Positions 23,402-31,485 of a stretch of 46,130 nt of DNA are shown in pieces. The notes below the pieces were generated by a model. That model searched no databases. It was not told where the DNA came from and worked only from the letters and a program-made list of their open reading frames with translations. This DNA is from Acidobacteriota bacterium. GTDB lineage: Bacteria > Acidobacteriota > Thermoanaerobaculia > Multivoradales > JAGPDF01. Positions within the stretch are counted from its first letter, which is position 1, and each line of letters starts with the position of its first letter. Both the position numbers and the translations under genes were made by a program. The stretch is taken from positions 1 to 46,130 of the forward strand of contig JAFNAE010000004.1 in NCBI GenBank assembly GCA_017860005.1. The letters run 5' to 3'.

Positions 23402-24351
23402 AGATCGTCGCCCCGCCCGAGGGCGCGCTGCTCGTCCACGAGGTCGGGCTGCGCGACGGCCTGCAGATGGAGAAGCTGGTCGTTCCGACCGAGCAGAAGA
23501 TCGCCTGGATCGAGGCGCTGCTCGACTCGGGAATCGACGGCGTGCAGCTGGGCTCGTTCGTGCACCCCGAGAAGATGCCGCAGATGGCGGACACCGACCG
23601 GCTGTTCCACCACTTCACCGATCGCGGGACGGAGCGCGAGCGGCCCGTCCTCTCGGGCCTGGTGCTCAACGAGAAGGGTCTCGAGCGCGGCCTGGCCTGC
23701 GGCGTCGAGGTCTTCTGCATGGGCGTCTCGGCCAGCGAGACCCACAGCCGCAAGAACACGGGCATGTCGATCGAGGACGCGAACCGGCGCATCCTCGCCA
23801 TGGCCAGGGAGGCGAAGGCGGCAGGCCGGTACGTGCAGGTGTCGGTGCAGTCGGCGTTCGGCTGCGGTTACGAGGGGCCGGTGCCGATGGAGCGCGTGCT
23901 GTCGATCGTGCGCACCTACCTCGACGCCGGCCTCGCTTCGCTCAGCCTCGCCGACACCGCCGGGCACGCCACGCCCGATCGGGCCGAGGATCTCTTCGCG
24001 CGGGTGCGCGTGCTCGATCCCTCCGCGAGCTGGGCATGCCACTTCCACAACACCTACGGCCTCGCGCTCGCCAACTGCTACGCGGCGCGTCGCATGGGTG
24101 TCCGGATCTTCGAGACCTCGGTGGCCGGGCTGGGCGGTTGTCCGTTCGCCAAGGTCGCGGGCGGCAACACCTGCACCGAGGACCTCGTCCACGCCCTGCA
24201 GCGCGACGGACTGCGACGCGACGTCCGGCTCGACGCGCTGCTCGACGTCGCGCGCGACGTGGCGCGTTTCTTCGGCCGCGACATGGCGGGCTCGGTCTAC
24301 CGCACCGGACCGGTCCCCGTGCCGGCGCCGGTCCTGGCGCAGCGGAGCTGA
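23398..24351 (+). CDS. HMG-CoA-lyase-family enzyme (DRE-TIM metallolyase)
   Basis: The product is 317 aa, starting in ATGA overlap with the dehydrogenase. It follows human HMG-CoA lyase closely in motif order: EVGLRDGLQMEK (R19, D20), GVSASETHSRKN, FGCGYEGPVP, CHFHNTYG (metal ligands H215, H217) and SVAGLGGCPFAKVAGGN with the loop Cys248, Asn257 and Glu261. These support a divalent-metal retro-Claisen lyase that releases acetyl-CoA from a 3-hydroxy-3-substituted acyl-CoA. HMG-CoA itself would fit leucine catabolism, but none of the other leucine-catabolic genes is here. With the adjacent CoA-transferase and isomerase, a citramalyl-CoA- or citryl-CoA-like substrate is plausible. That is inference. 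Confidence 0.9.
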   Translation: MKIVAPPEGALLVHEVGLRDGLQMEKLVVPTEQKIAWIEALLDSGIDGVQLGSFVHPEKMPQMADTDRLFHHFTDRGTERERPVLSGLVLNEKGLERGLACGVEVFCMGVSASETHSRKNTGMSIEDANRRILAMAREAKAAGRYVQVSVQSAFGCGYEGPVPMERVLSIVRTYLDAGLASLSLADTAGHATPDRAEDLFARVRVLDPSASWACHFHNTYGLALANCYAARRMGVRIFETSVAGLGGCPFAKVAGGNTCTEDLVHALQRDGLRRDVRLDALLDVARDVARFFGRDMAGSVYRTGPVPVPAPVLAQRS

Positions 24352-24354
24352 GCC

Positions 24355-25548
24355 GTGGGCGCGCTCTCCGGCGTGCGCGTGCTCGACCTGACCAATGTCC
24401 TGTCGGGTCCGTTCTGCACGCTCCACCTGGCGTTGCTCGGCGCCGAGGTGGTCAAGATCGAGAACCCGAAGGCGGGCGACCTGGCGCGCGTCCTGGGTAA
24501 CGTGCCGAAGTACAACAAGATGCTGATGGGCACCAGCTTCCTGGCCCAGAACGCCAACAAGAAGTCGCTGACGCTGAACCTCAAGTCGGCCGAAGGCAAG
24601 GAGATCTTCAGGAAGCTGGTGGCGGGCGCCGACGTGGTGGTCGAGAACTTCCGGCCCGACGTCATGCCCCGCCTGGGGCTCGGCTACCCGGCGCTCGCCG
24701 CGCTCCAGCCGCGCCTCGTCTACTGCGGCATCTCGGGCTTCGGCCAGACCGGTCCCGACGCCGACAAGCCGGCCTACGACCAGATCATCCAGGGCCTGTC
24801 CGGCACCATGGACGTCAACGGCGACGAGCGCCTGCACCCGCTGCGCTGCGGCTTCCCCGTCTGCGACACGGTCGGCGGCCTGAACGCCGCCTTCGCCATC
24901 CTCGCCGCCCTCTACCACCGCGAGCGGACCGGCGAGGGCCAGATGATCGACGTCGCGCTCCTCGATTCGATCCTGCCCCTGATGGGCTGGGTGGCGGCCA
25001 ACCTGCTGATCGGCGGCCAGGGGCCGGTGCCGATGGGCAACGACAACTTCACCGCCGCGCCCTCCGGCAGCTTCGCCACCCAGGACGGGCACGTCAACAT
25101 CGCCGCCAACAAGCAGGAGCAGTGGGAGGCGCTCGCCGAGGTGGTCGGCGTCGAGTCGCTGAAGTCCGACCCGCGCTTCGCCGAGCGCGACGAGCGCAAG
25201 CGGAACCGCAAGGCGCTCACCCCGCTGCTCGAGGAGAAGCTGAAGCAGAAGCCGACCGCGTACTGGGTCGAGGCGCTCAACACCCGCGACGTGCCGTCGG
25301 GCGACATCCTGCCGCTCGAGCGCGCGCTCGCGCAGCCGCAGGTCGAGCATCGCGGCGTGCTGCACGAGGTCCGGGTGGAGGAGGTCGGCGCGGTGAGGCT
25401 GTTCGGGCTGACCGCGCAGCTGTCGAAGACGCCGGGCGAGATCACCTCGCCGCCGCCGCGCCTGGGCGCGCACACCGACGAGATCCTGGGCGCGCTGGGG
25501 TTCTCCGGTCCGGAGATCGCCGCGTTGCGCGAGAAGGGGGTCGTCTAG
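24355..25548 (+). CDS. Class III (CaiB/BaiF) CoA-transferase
   Basis: The product is 397 aa from GTG at 24355, 3 nt after the lyase stop. The N-terminus SGVRVLDLTNVLSGPFCTL, the GAEVVKIE strand, VVENFRPDVMPRLGLGY and ISGFGQTGP are typical of the family. Asp171 (VCDTVGGLNAAFA) matches the catalytic Asp that forms a mixed anhydride with the carboxylate substrate. These enzymes form interlocked dimers and move CoA between carboxylic acids. Here it probably makes or consumes the thioester used by the neighbouring lyase, for example with succinyl-CoA or acetyl-CoA as partner. Substrate pairing is inferred from context. Confidence 0.92.
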   Translation: MGALSGVRVLDLTNVLSGPFCTLHLALLGAEVVKIENPKAGDLARVLGNVPKYNKMLMGTSFLAQNANKKSLTLNLKSAEGKEIFRKLVAGADVVVENFRPDVMPRLGLGYPALAALQPRLVYCGISGFGQTGPDADKPAYDQIIQGLSGTMDVNGDERLHPLRCGFPVCDTVGGLNAAFAILAALYHRERTGEGQMIDVALLDSILPLMGWVAANLLIGGQGPVPMGNDNFTAAPSGSFATQDGHVNIAANKQEQWEALAEVVGVESLKSDPRFAERDERKRNRKALTPLLEEKLKQKPTAYWVEALNTRDVPSGDILPLERALAQPQVEHRGVLHEVRVEEVGAVRLFGLTAQLSKTPGEITSPPPRLGAHTDEILGALGFSGPEIAALREKGVV

Positions 25549-25584
25549 GCCCTCCGGGCCGAGGACCTCGGGGAGGTACGGAAG

Positions 25585-26874
25585 ATGCCGATGACGGTGG
25601 TCGAGAAGATCCTGGCGCGCGCCTCCGGGCGCGACGTGGCGCGCGCGGGCGACGTGGTCGAGCCCGCGGTCGACCTCGCGATGTCCCACGAGAACGCGGC
25701 CCTGGTCATCAACCAGTTCGCCGAGATCTACGAGGGCACCGGCCTCGAGCCGCGGATCTGGGATCCGGCACGGATCGCGATCATCTTCGACCACCGCGTG
25801 CCGGCGGAGTCTCCCAAGACCGCCAGCAACCAGAAGAAGGTGCGTGAGTTCGTGGCCCGGCACGGCATCACGCGCTTCCACGACATCCGTGGCGACGAAG
25901 GCGGCATCTGCCACCAGATCCTGCCCGAGAACGGCTACGTGCGCCCGGGCGCGGTGGTGGTCGGCACCGATTCGCACACCACCAGCCACGGCGCGCTGGG
26001 GGCCTTCGCCTTCGGCATCGGCGCCACCGAGATGGCGAGCGTCTGGGCGCTCGGGGTGGCGCTCAACGTCGAAGTGCCGAGGACGATCCGGGTCGAGGTC
26101 TCGGGTGCGTTCGCCCCTGGCGTCGGGCCCAAGGACCTCATCCTCCACCTGGTCGGCCTGCTCACCGCCGAGGGCGCCAACTTCCGGGTCATCGAGTTCC
26201 ACGGCGAGACGGTGCGCGCCATGTCCACTTCGGGGCGCCTGACGCTGTGCAACATGTCGGTCGAGGCGGGCGCCACCTCCGGGGTCGTGCCGGGCGACGC
26301 GGAGACGGTGCGCTACCTGCGCGAGGTCGCCGGCGTGAGCGACCCGATCGTCGTCGTCACGCCCGATGCCGGCGCCGACTACGAGCGGACCCTGGCGATC
26401 GACGCCGCCGCGCTCGTGCCCCAGATCGCCTGCCCGCACACCGTGGACAACGTCAGGCCGGTGGACGCCGTGGTCGGCACCAGGGTGCACCAGATCGTGA
26501 TCGGCTCCTGCACCAACGGCCGCCTGGACGACATCGCCGCCGCCGCCCGCATCCTGCGCGGCCGGAAGGTCGCGCGCGGCACGCGCATGCTGGTCTTCCC
26601 GGCCTCGGCGCGCATCTACCAGGAGGCGCTGGCGGCGGGCTACGTCGCCGACCTCATGCGCGCCGGCGCAGTGGTCATGAACTCCGGCTGCGGACCCTGC
26701 CTCGGGGTCCACGAGGGCGCGCTCGGCGACGGCGAGGTCGCGCTCTCGACCACCAACCGGAACTTCAAGGGCCGCATGGGCAATCCGAAGTCGGAGGTCT
26801 ACCTCTGCTCGCCCGAGGTCGCCGCCGCCTCGGCGGTCACGGGCGTCATCACCGACCCGCGGAAGGGAGCCTGA
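25585..26874 (+). CDS. Aconitase/isopropylmalate-isomerase-type hydro-lyase, large subunit
   Basis: The product is 429 aa, the size of the archaeal/HACN-type LeuC (about 420 aa). Three Cys that bind the [4Fe-4S] cluster are present: C309 (IGSCTNGR), C369 and C372 (NSGCGPCLGVHEG). Other conserved parts are DHRVPAESPKTA, GGICHQILPENGY and GTDSHTTSHGALGAFAFGIG. It would isomerise a 2-hydroxy di- or tricarboxylate through a dehydrated intermediate, together with the small subunit at 26877. GGGGAGGT lies 7 nt before the ATG at 25585, which favours this start over the ATG two codons later. It is 36 nt downstream of the CoA-transferase. Leucine biosynthesis is unlikely as the sole role because no LeuA is present. 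Confidence 0.9.
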   Translation: MPMTVVEKILARASGRDVARAGDVVEPAVDLAMSHENAALVINQFAEIYEGTGLEPRIWDPARIAIIFDHRVPAESPKTASNQKKVREFVARHGITRFHDIRGDEGGICHQILPENGYVRPGAVVVGTDSHTTSHGALGAFAFGIGATEMASVWALGVALNVEVPRTIRVEVSGAFAPGVGPKDLILHLVGLLTAEGANFRVIEFHGETVRAMSTSGRLTLCNMSVEAGATSGVVPGDAETVRYLREVAGVSDPIVVVTPDAGADYERTLAIDAAALVPQIACPHTVDNVRPVDAVVGTRVHQIVIGSCTNGRLDDIAAAARILRGRKVARGTRMLVFPASARIYQEALAAGYVADLMRAGAVVMNSGCGPCLGVHEGALGDGEVALSTTNRNFKGRMGNPKSEVYLCSPEVAAASAVTGVITDPRKGA

Positions 26875-26876
26875 CC

Positions 26877-27368
26877 ATGGCCAGGGTGATCGCGAAGCTG
26901 GGCGACGACGTCTCCACCGACGTCATCTACCCCGGACGCTACATGGCGACGGTGCTGCCCACCGAGACGCCGCAGTTCGCCTTCGCCGACCACGCCGAGC
27001 TGAACGCCCTGCTCAAGAGCGGGCGTGCCCCGACCGGCGGAGTGATCGTGGCGGGCAAGAACTTCGGCTGCGGCTCCTCGCGCGAGCAGGCGTGCTCGTG
27101 CCTCAAGGGCCACGAGCTGACCATCGTGGCGCGGGGCTTCGCGCGCATCTTCCTGCAGAACTCGATCAACCTCGGGCTCGACCTGGTCACGGCTCCGGAC
27201 GTCGAGGCCGCGGAGGGCGACGAGCTCGAGGTGACGGCGGACGAGGTCGTCAACCGCACCACCGGTCACAAGTACGCGACCGTGCCGCTGCCCGCCGCGC
27301 GCCAGGCGATCATCGACGCCGGCGGCCTGATCGCCTACACGCGCCAGCGCCTCCTCGCGGCGCGCTGA
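26877..27368 (+). CDS. Aconitase/isopropylmalate-isomerase-type hydro-lyase, small subunit
   Basis: The product is 163 aa, a swivel-domain subunit (KLGDDVSTDVIYPGRYM; GKNFGCGSSREQA; ARIFLQNSINLGL), starting 2 nt after the large-subunit stop. The substrate-selecting loop reads Y22-M-A-T. In methanogen enzymes this position is YLRT for homoaconitase and YLVY-like for isopropylmalate isomerase. The Arg that binds a distal carboxylate in homoaconitase is replaced by Ala here, so a homoaconitate-like substrate is less likely and a smaller or less polar side chain is suggested. This is an inference from one loop. It is the last gene of the five-gene cluster. Confidence 0.9.
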   Translation: MARVIAKLGDDVSTDVIYPGRYMATVLPTETPQFAFADHAELNALLKSGRAPTGGVIVAGKNFGCGSSREQACSCLKGHELTIVARGFARIFLQNSINLGLDLVTAPDVEAAEGDELEVTADEVVNRTTGHKYATVPLPAARQAIIDAGGLIAYTRQRLLAAR

Positions 27369-27426
27369 GCCGGCGCGCCCGGTCCCCCCGGCGCCCGCGA
27401 CGTTCTAGAGTCCGCGTCCGGAGACC

Positions 27427-28281
27427 ATGTCCGGGCCGGGAGCGGGTACGACGGCGGTCGAGACCGCCGCGGCGCTGGTCGCGTTCGCGGCCAACTCGCT
27501 GCTCTGCCGCGCCGCGCTCGCGGGTGGCGCGATCGACGCCACGACCTTCACCGCGCTGCGCCTGGGCGCCGGCGCGCTCGCGCTGGTCGCGCTGGCGCGG
27601 GCGCGCACGCGCGGAGGATCGTGGGCGTCGGCGGCGGCGCTCGCCCTCTACGCCTTCCTGTTCTCGATCGCCTACCTGCGCATCCCCGCCGGGATCGGCG
27701 CGCTGGCGCTGTTCGGAGCGGTCCAGACCACCATGCTCGCGGCCGGCCTCGCGCGCGGCGAACGGCCGCGCGCGCGCGAGTGGCTCGGCCTCGCGCTCGC
27801 CTTCGGGGGCCTGGTGGCGCTGGCGCGGCCGGGGCGCGAGGCGCCGGACGCGCTCGGCCTGGCGGCGATGGCGGCGGCCGGCGTCGCGTGGGGGGTCTAC
27901 TCGCTGCGCGGGCGGGGCAATGCCGACGCGCTCGGCGTCAATGCCGCGAACTTCGCGCGCTCGGCCGCGCTCGTGCCGCTCCTGGCCGCGCTCGCGGTCG
28001 GGCTGCCGCCGGGCGCGCCGGGGTTCCACCTCACCCCGCGCGGCGCCGTTCTGGCGCTCGTCTCGGGCGCTGTCACCTCCGGGCTCGGCTACGCTCTCTG
28101 GTACGTGGCGCTGCGCGGCCTGAGCGCGACGCGCGCCGCGATCGTCCAGCTCGCGGTGCCCCCGCTCGCGGCGCTGGGCGGCGTGGCTCTGCTCGGCGAG
28201 CGGCTCACGCTGCGTCTCGCCCTGTGCGGCGCCGCGATCCTGGGCGGCGTGGCGCTGGCGGTCACCGGCCGGCGCGCCTAG
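27427..28281 (+). CDS. EamA/DMT-family transporter
   Basis: The product is 284 aa with about ten hydrophobic segments arranged as two EamA repeats (first about 8-135, second about 145-280). Characteristic pieces are the SLLCRAAL and ALRLGAGALALVAL region, LFSIAYLRIPAGIGALALFGAV, LGLALAFGGLVALARPG, and in the second half GAVTSGLGYALWYVALRGLSATRAAI with VPPLAALGGVALLGERL. The family exports or exchanges metabolites such as amino acids; no substrate can be assigned. A CGGAG site precedes the ATG. It lies 58 nt after the hydro-lyase and 14 nt before the PBP gene. Confidence 0.88.
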   Translation: MSGPGAGTTAVETAAALVAFAANSLLCRAALAGGAIDATTFTALRLGAGALALVALARARTRGGSWASAAALALYAFLFSIAYLRIPAGIGALALFGAVQTTMLAAGLARGERPRAREWLGLALAFGGLVALARPGREAPDALGLAAMAAAGVAWGVYSLRGRGNADALGVNAANFARSAALVPLLAALAVGLPPGAPGFHLTPRGAVLALVSGAVTSGLGYALWYVALRGLSATRAAIVQLAVPPLAALGGVALLGERLTLRLALCGAAILGGVALAVTGRRA

Positions 28282-28295
28282 TACGATGCCGGTCG

Positions 28296-30566
28296 ATGGT
28301 GGCCGGGCGCCTGGGGCGGAGAAGGGTGTGGCTCGCCACTGCTCTGGCGGTGGCCGGCGCCGGCGCCGGCCGGTCCGCCGACCTGCCGCTCGAGGAGCGG
28401 CTGGGGCGCAGCGAGAGCCGGGTGCTCTCGGCGCCGTTCGCGATTCCCGCCGGAGCCGGCGTGCTCGACCTCGCGCTGCCCGAGCGGCTGGAGCGGCTCG
28501 GCTACCGCCGGGTCCACGTGCGTCCGGCGGCGCCGGGCGAGTACTTCCACGGCACCGAGGTGTTCTGGATCTACCGGCGCGCCGTCCACGCGCGCGGGGC
28601 GGATCGGCCCGCGGAGCTGTTCGGACTGGAGCTCGAGCGCGGCTCCGGCCGGATCCGCGGCGTGCGCCGGCCGGAGGGCGACGCACGGCCCATCCGGAGC
28701 GAGGAGGACGCCTGGCTCGAGCCCGAGGTGCTCGCCGAGTCGCTGCGCGAGGCGCGCGCCGACCGCGAGCGGGTCGAGCTCGCGGCGTTGCCCGAGCACG
28801 TTTGGCGCGCCGTGCTCGCCGCCGAGGACGCGCGCTTCTTCGAGCATCCCGGCGTGGACGCCCGCGCGGTCGCGCGCGCCGCGCTCCAGAATCTTCGCAA
28901 AGGGCGGATCGCCGAGGGCGGCAGCACGATCACCCAGCAGCTGGTCAAGAACCGCGACCTGACCCCGAAGCGCTCGCTCGGACGCAAGGCGACCGAGGCG
29001 ATGCTCGCCCTTGCCCTCGAGGCCGAGCACGACAAGCGCGAGATCCTGCAGGCCTACCTGAACGCGGTCTACCTGGGCCACGCGCACGGCCTCGCCGTGC
29101 ACGGCGTCGGCGCGGCGGCGCGCGCCTGGTTCTCGAAGCCGGCGCAGCGCCTCACCCTCGCCGAGGCGGCGGCCCTGGCCGCCATGATCCAGGGCCCCAA
29201 CCGGCTCTCGCCGGTGTCCGACGCCGGGGCTCTGCGCCAGCGACGCGACTGGGTGTTGTCGCGCATGGCCGAGCTGGGTTGGGCGCCGGAGGCCGAGGTC
29301 GCGCGCGCGAGGTCGCGGCCGGTCGAGGCCCGGCCCTCGGCGCCGCGCTCGTCCGCGCCCCGCAGCTTCGTGGCCTGGCTCGCGCAGGAGGTGAACCGCG
29401 AGGAGGCGTGGCGCGCCAGGCACGGCCAGGGGTTCCTGGTCGAGTCCACGCTCGATCCCTGGCTCCAGCGTCTGGCCGAGGAGGCGGTGCGCACCCGGCT
29501 CGCGGCGCTGCGCCGGGAGCATGCGCGCCTGCGCGGCGCCGGGCTCTCGGCGGCGCTGGTCGCGCTCGACGCGCGCACCGGCGCGGTGCTCGCCTACGTC
29601 GGAGGCGACCCGGACGAGGGCGCCGGCATCGACCGCGCACGCGTGGCGAAGCGCCAGCCCGGCTCGGTGGTCAAGCCGTTCGTGGCGCTCGAGGCGCTCG
29701 ACGGCTGCGGCCGCCGCGAGCCGCTCACCGCGTCGAGCCGGATCGCCGACCAGCCGCTCTCGATCGAGCTGCCCTCGGGGCGCTGGACGCCGGAGAACTT
29801 CGACCGCAGGTTCGCCGGGCCCGTGCTGCTGCGCGAGGCGCTCGCCGAGTCGCGCAATGTCCCGGTCGTGCGCATCGCGCGCTGGTGCGGCTTCGACGCC
29901 ACCGCAGCGACCTTCGAGCGCGCCGGGCTCGAGCTGCCGACGGATCCGCCGCCGTCGTTCGTCCTGGGCGCGGTCGAGTCGACGCCGCTCGCGGTGGCGG
30001 GCGCCTACACCGTGCTCGCGACACCCGGGCGGGCGCTCGAGCCGTTCCCGGTCCGGAGGATCGAGACCTCGAGCGGGATCGGGCTCGAGCGCGGCCGGGG
30101 CGGCTCGCGGCGCGTCGCGAGCGAAGCGTCGGCGTACATCGTGCGCGACCTGCTGCGCAGCGCGGTCGAGCACGGCACGGCCGCGGCGGGCGAGATCGCG
30201 GGGCTCGACGTCGCGGCCAAGACCGGCTCGAGCTCGCAGCTGCGCGACGCCTGGTTCGCCGGCCACGCGGGCTCGGTGGTGGCCGCGGTCTGGATCGGCC
30301 TCGACGGCGGCGGGCGTCTCGGGCTGACCGGCGCGCAGGCGGCGGGCCCGCTCTGGCGCGGCTTCATGGCGCGCGCGGCGCCCGCCCGGGCGCCCCACCG
30401 CGTCGAGCGGCCCGCGGGCGTGGTCGAGCAGTGGGTCCAGACCGGTACGGGGCTGCTCGTGCGCGAGGGCCGCGCCGGCGCGCGGCCCGAGCTCTACCGC
30501 CGCGGCACGCTGCCCGCCCGGCGCCGCTGGTGGCGCATCGACGAGCCGATGCCGGTCATCGAGTGA
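28296..30566 (+). CDS. PBP1B-like bifunctional peptidoglycan glycosyltransferase/transpeptidase
   Basis: The product is 756 aa. ATG at 28296 gives an N-terminal Arg-rich stretch and membrane anchor (VWLATALAVAGAGAG). Residues about 45-130 resemble the UB2H domain of PBP1B (EYFHGTEVFWIYRRAVH). The GT51 domain has catalytic Glu177 in AAEDARFFEHPGVD, GGSTITQQLVKN, RKATEAMLALALE and EILQAYLNAVYLG. The transpeptidase has SVVK (Ser457-Lys460), SRN (519-521) and KTG (642-644). All core catalytic motifs are intact. It polymerises and crosslinks peptidoglycan at the outer face of the inner membrane. Its 3' end overlaps the convergent amidohydrolase-like gene by 11 bp. It may share the EamA transcript. 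Confidence 0.95.
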   Translation: MVAGRLGRRRVWLATALAVAGAGAGRSADLPLEERLGRSESRVLSAPFAIPAGAGVLDLALPERLERLGYRRVHVRPAAPGEYFHGTEVFWIYRRAVHARGADRPAELFGLELERGSGRIRGVRRPEGDARPIRSEEDAWLEPEVLAESLREARADRERVELAALPEHVWRAVLAAEDARFFEHPGVDARAVARAALQNLRKGRIAEGGSTITQQLVKNRDLTPKRSLGRKATEAMLALALEAEHDKREILQAYLNAVYLGHAHGLAVHGVGAAARAWFSKPAQRLTLAEAAALAAMIQGPNRLSPVSDAGALRQRRDWVLSRMAELGWAPEAEVARARSRPVEARPSAPRSSAPRSFVAWLAQEVNREEAWRARHGQGFLVESTLDPWLQRLAEEAVRTRLAALRREHARLRGAGLSAALVALDARTGAVLAYVGGDPDEGAGIDRARVAKRQPGSVVKPFVALEALDGCGRREPLTASSRIADQPLSIELPSGRWTPENFDRRFAGPVLLREALAESRNVPVVRIARWCGFDATAATFERAGLELPTDPPPSFVLGAVESTPLAVAGAYTVLATPGRALEPFPVRRIETSSGIGLERGRGGSRRVASEASAYIVRDLLRSAVEHGTAAAGEIAGLDVAAKTGSSSQLRDAWFAGHAGSVVAAVWIGLDGGGRLGLTGAQAAGPLWRGFMARAAPARAPHRVERPAGVVEQWVQTGTGLLVREGRAGARPELYRRGTLPARRRWWRIDEPMPVIE

Positions 30567-31485
30567 GCCGGCCGCCGTCCGCGCCGAGCTCGGCGCCGAG
30601 GCAGGCGGCGAGGACGCGCGCGACGCGCGCGACCTTGCGCGGGCCGATGCGCGACTCGACGAACGGGCGCCAGGGCGCGCCGAGCAGGTCGCGGCGCACC
30701 TCGACGCAGAGCACCTGGCCGGGCCAGCGGGAGGAGTGCTCGAATCCGGTCGTCGCCGGGTGGAGCGAGTAGCTCCGGTTCTCGGCGACCTGAGTGCCGT
30801 TCGAGGAGAAGGACCTCCGCAGAAGGGATGACAGCGCGGGCGGGGCGAGCGTGGCTCCGTCGCCCGTACCGGTGATCAGGTCGATCTCCGGACGGAGCTC
30901 CCAGGTGGCGTATCGCGCGGAGCGGTAGGCGCGGCGCAGCTGCGCCACGACCTCGTCGCCGACCTCGACCTCGACCGCGCGCGGCGCGTAGGTGTGGAGC
31001 GCGAGCGCGATCCCGCCCGCGCCGCAGACCTCGTCGTAGTGCCGGCGCGCCTCCTCCTGGTAGCGCGCGTGGAGCGCGAGCAGGAGGCGGCGGTCGTCCT
31101 CGTCGCGCACGTAGGGCGGAAGTCCGGCGCTCATGCCGGCGGCGACCTCGCCTTCGACCACGCGGTTGACGTCGATCAGGGTGCGCGGCACGAGCGAGCG
31201 CAGCACCACCGTGGCGACGCCGCGCGCGGCCAGGCGGCGCGCGACGTCGAGCGCGAGCTCGGGCGCGCCCTCGTCGGTGTTGACGTGGAAATAGGCCTCG
31301 AGGCCGGGCGGCAGGGCGCCGACGAGCCGCCGGCGCACGGCCTCGAAGTCGGCGCGGCGTGTGGCGCCGTGGGGCACCTCGACGAGGAGCCGCGGCGGCC
31401 CCGCCGGTGGCGGCGGACCGAAACGCGCGACCTCGGCGACCGCGTCCGGGTCGAGCCGCGCCGGAGAGCTCTCCTCAGAGCGCAA
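30556..31485 (-). CDS. N-formylglutamate amidohydrolase-like protein
   Basis: The product is 309 aa if translation starts at TTG 31485, which overlaps the end of the SerA-type gene by 11 bp. No ATG or GTG gives a full N-terminal strand, so TTG is the best available start; it is uncertain. Family-like motifs: LLVEVPHGATRR near the N-terminus, TLIDVNRVVE, LALHTYAPRAVE and VLCVEVRRDLL near the C-terminus. His in PHG, Asp-Val-Asn-Arg and His in HTY would be the metal and substrate residues. N-formylglutamate amidohydrolase ends one route of histidine breakdown, but no hut genes are nearby, so the true substrate is open. Confidence 0.75.
   Translation of the reverse strand: MRSEESSPARLDPDAVAEVARFGPPPPAGPPRLLVEVPHGATRRADFEAVRRRLVGALPPGLEAYFHVNTDEGAPELALDVARRLAARGVATVVLRSLVPRTLIDVNRVVEGEVAAGMSAGLPPYVRDEDDRRLLLALHARYQEEARRHYDEVCGAGGIALALHTYAPRAVEVEVGDEVVAQLRRAYRSARYATWELRPEIDLITGTGDGATLAPPALSSLLRRSFSSNGTQVAENRSYSLHPATTGFEHSSRWPGQVLCVEVRRDLLGAPWRPFVESRIGPRKVARVARVLAACLGAELGADGGRLTR

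Noticed and set aside
23320-26712. Open frame of about 1130 codons on the minus strand
   Set aside because: It is the antisense shadow of the lyase, CoA-transferase and isomerase genes; no conserved motif is visible.
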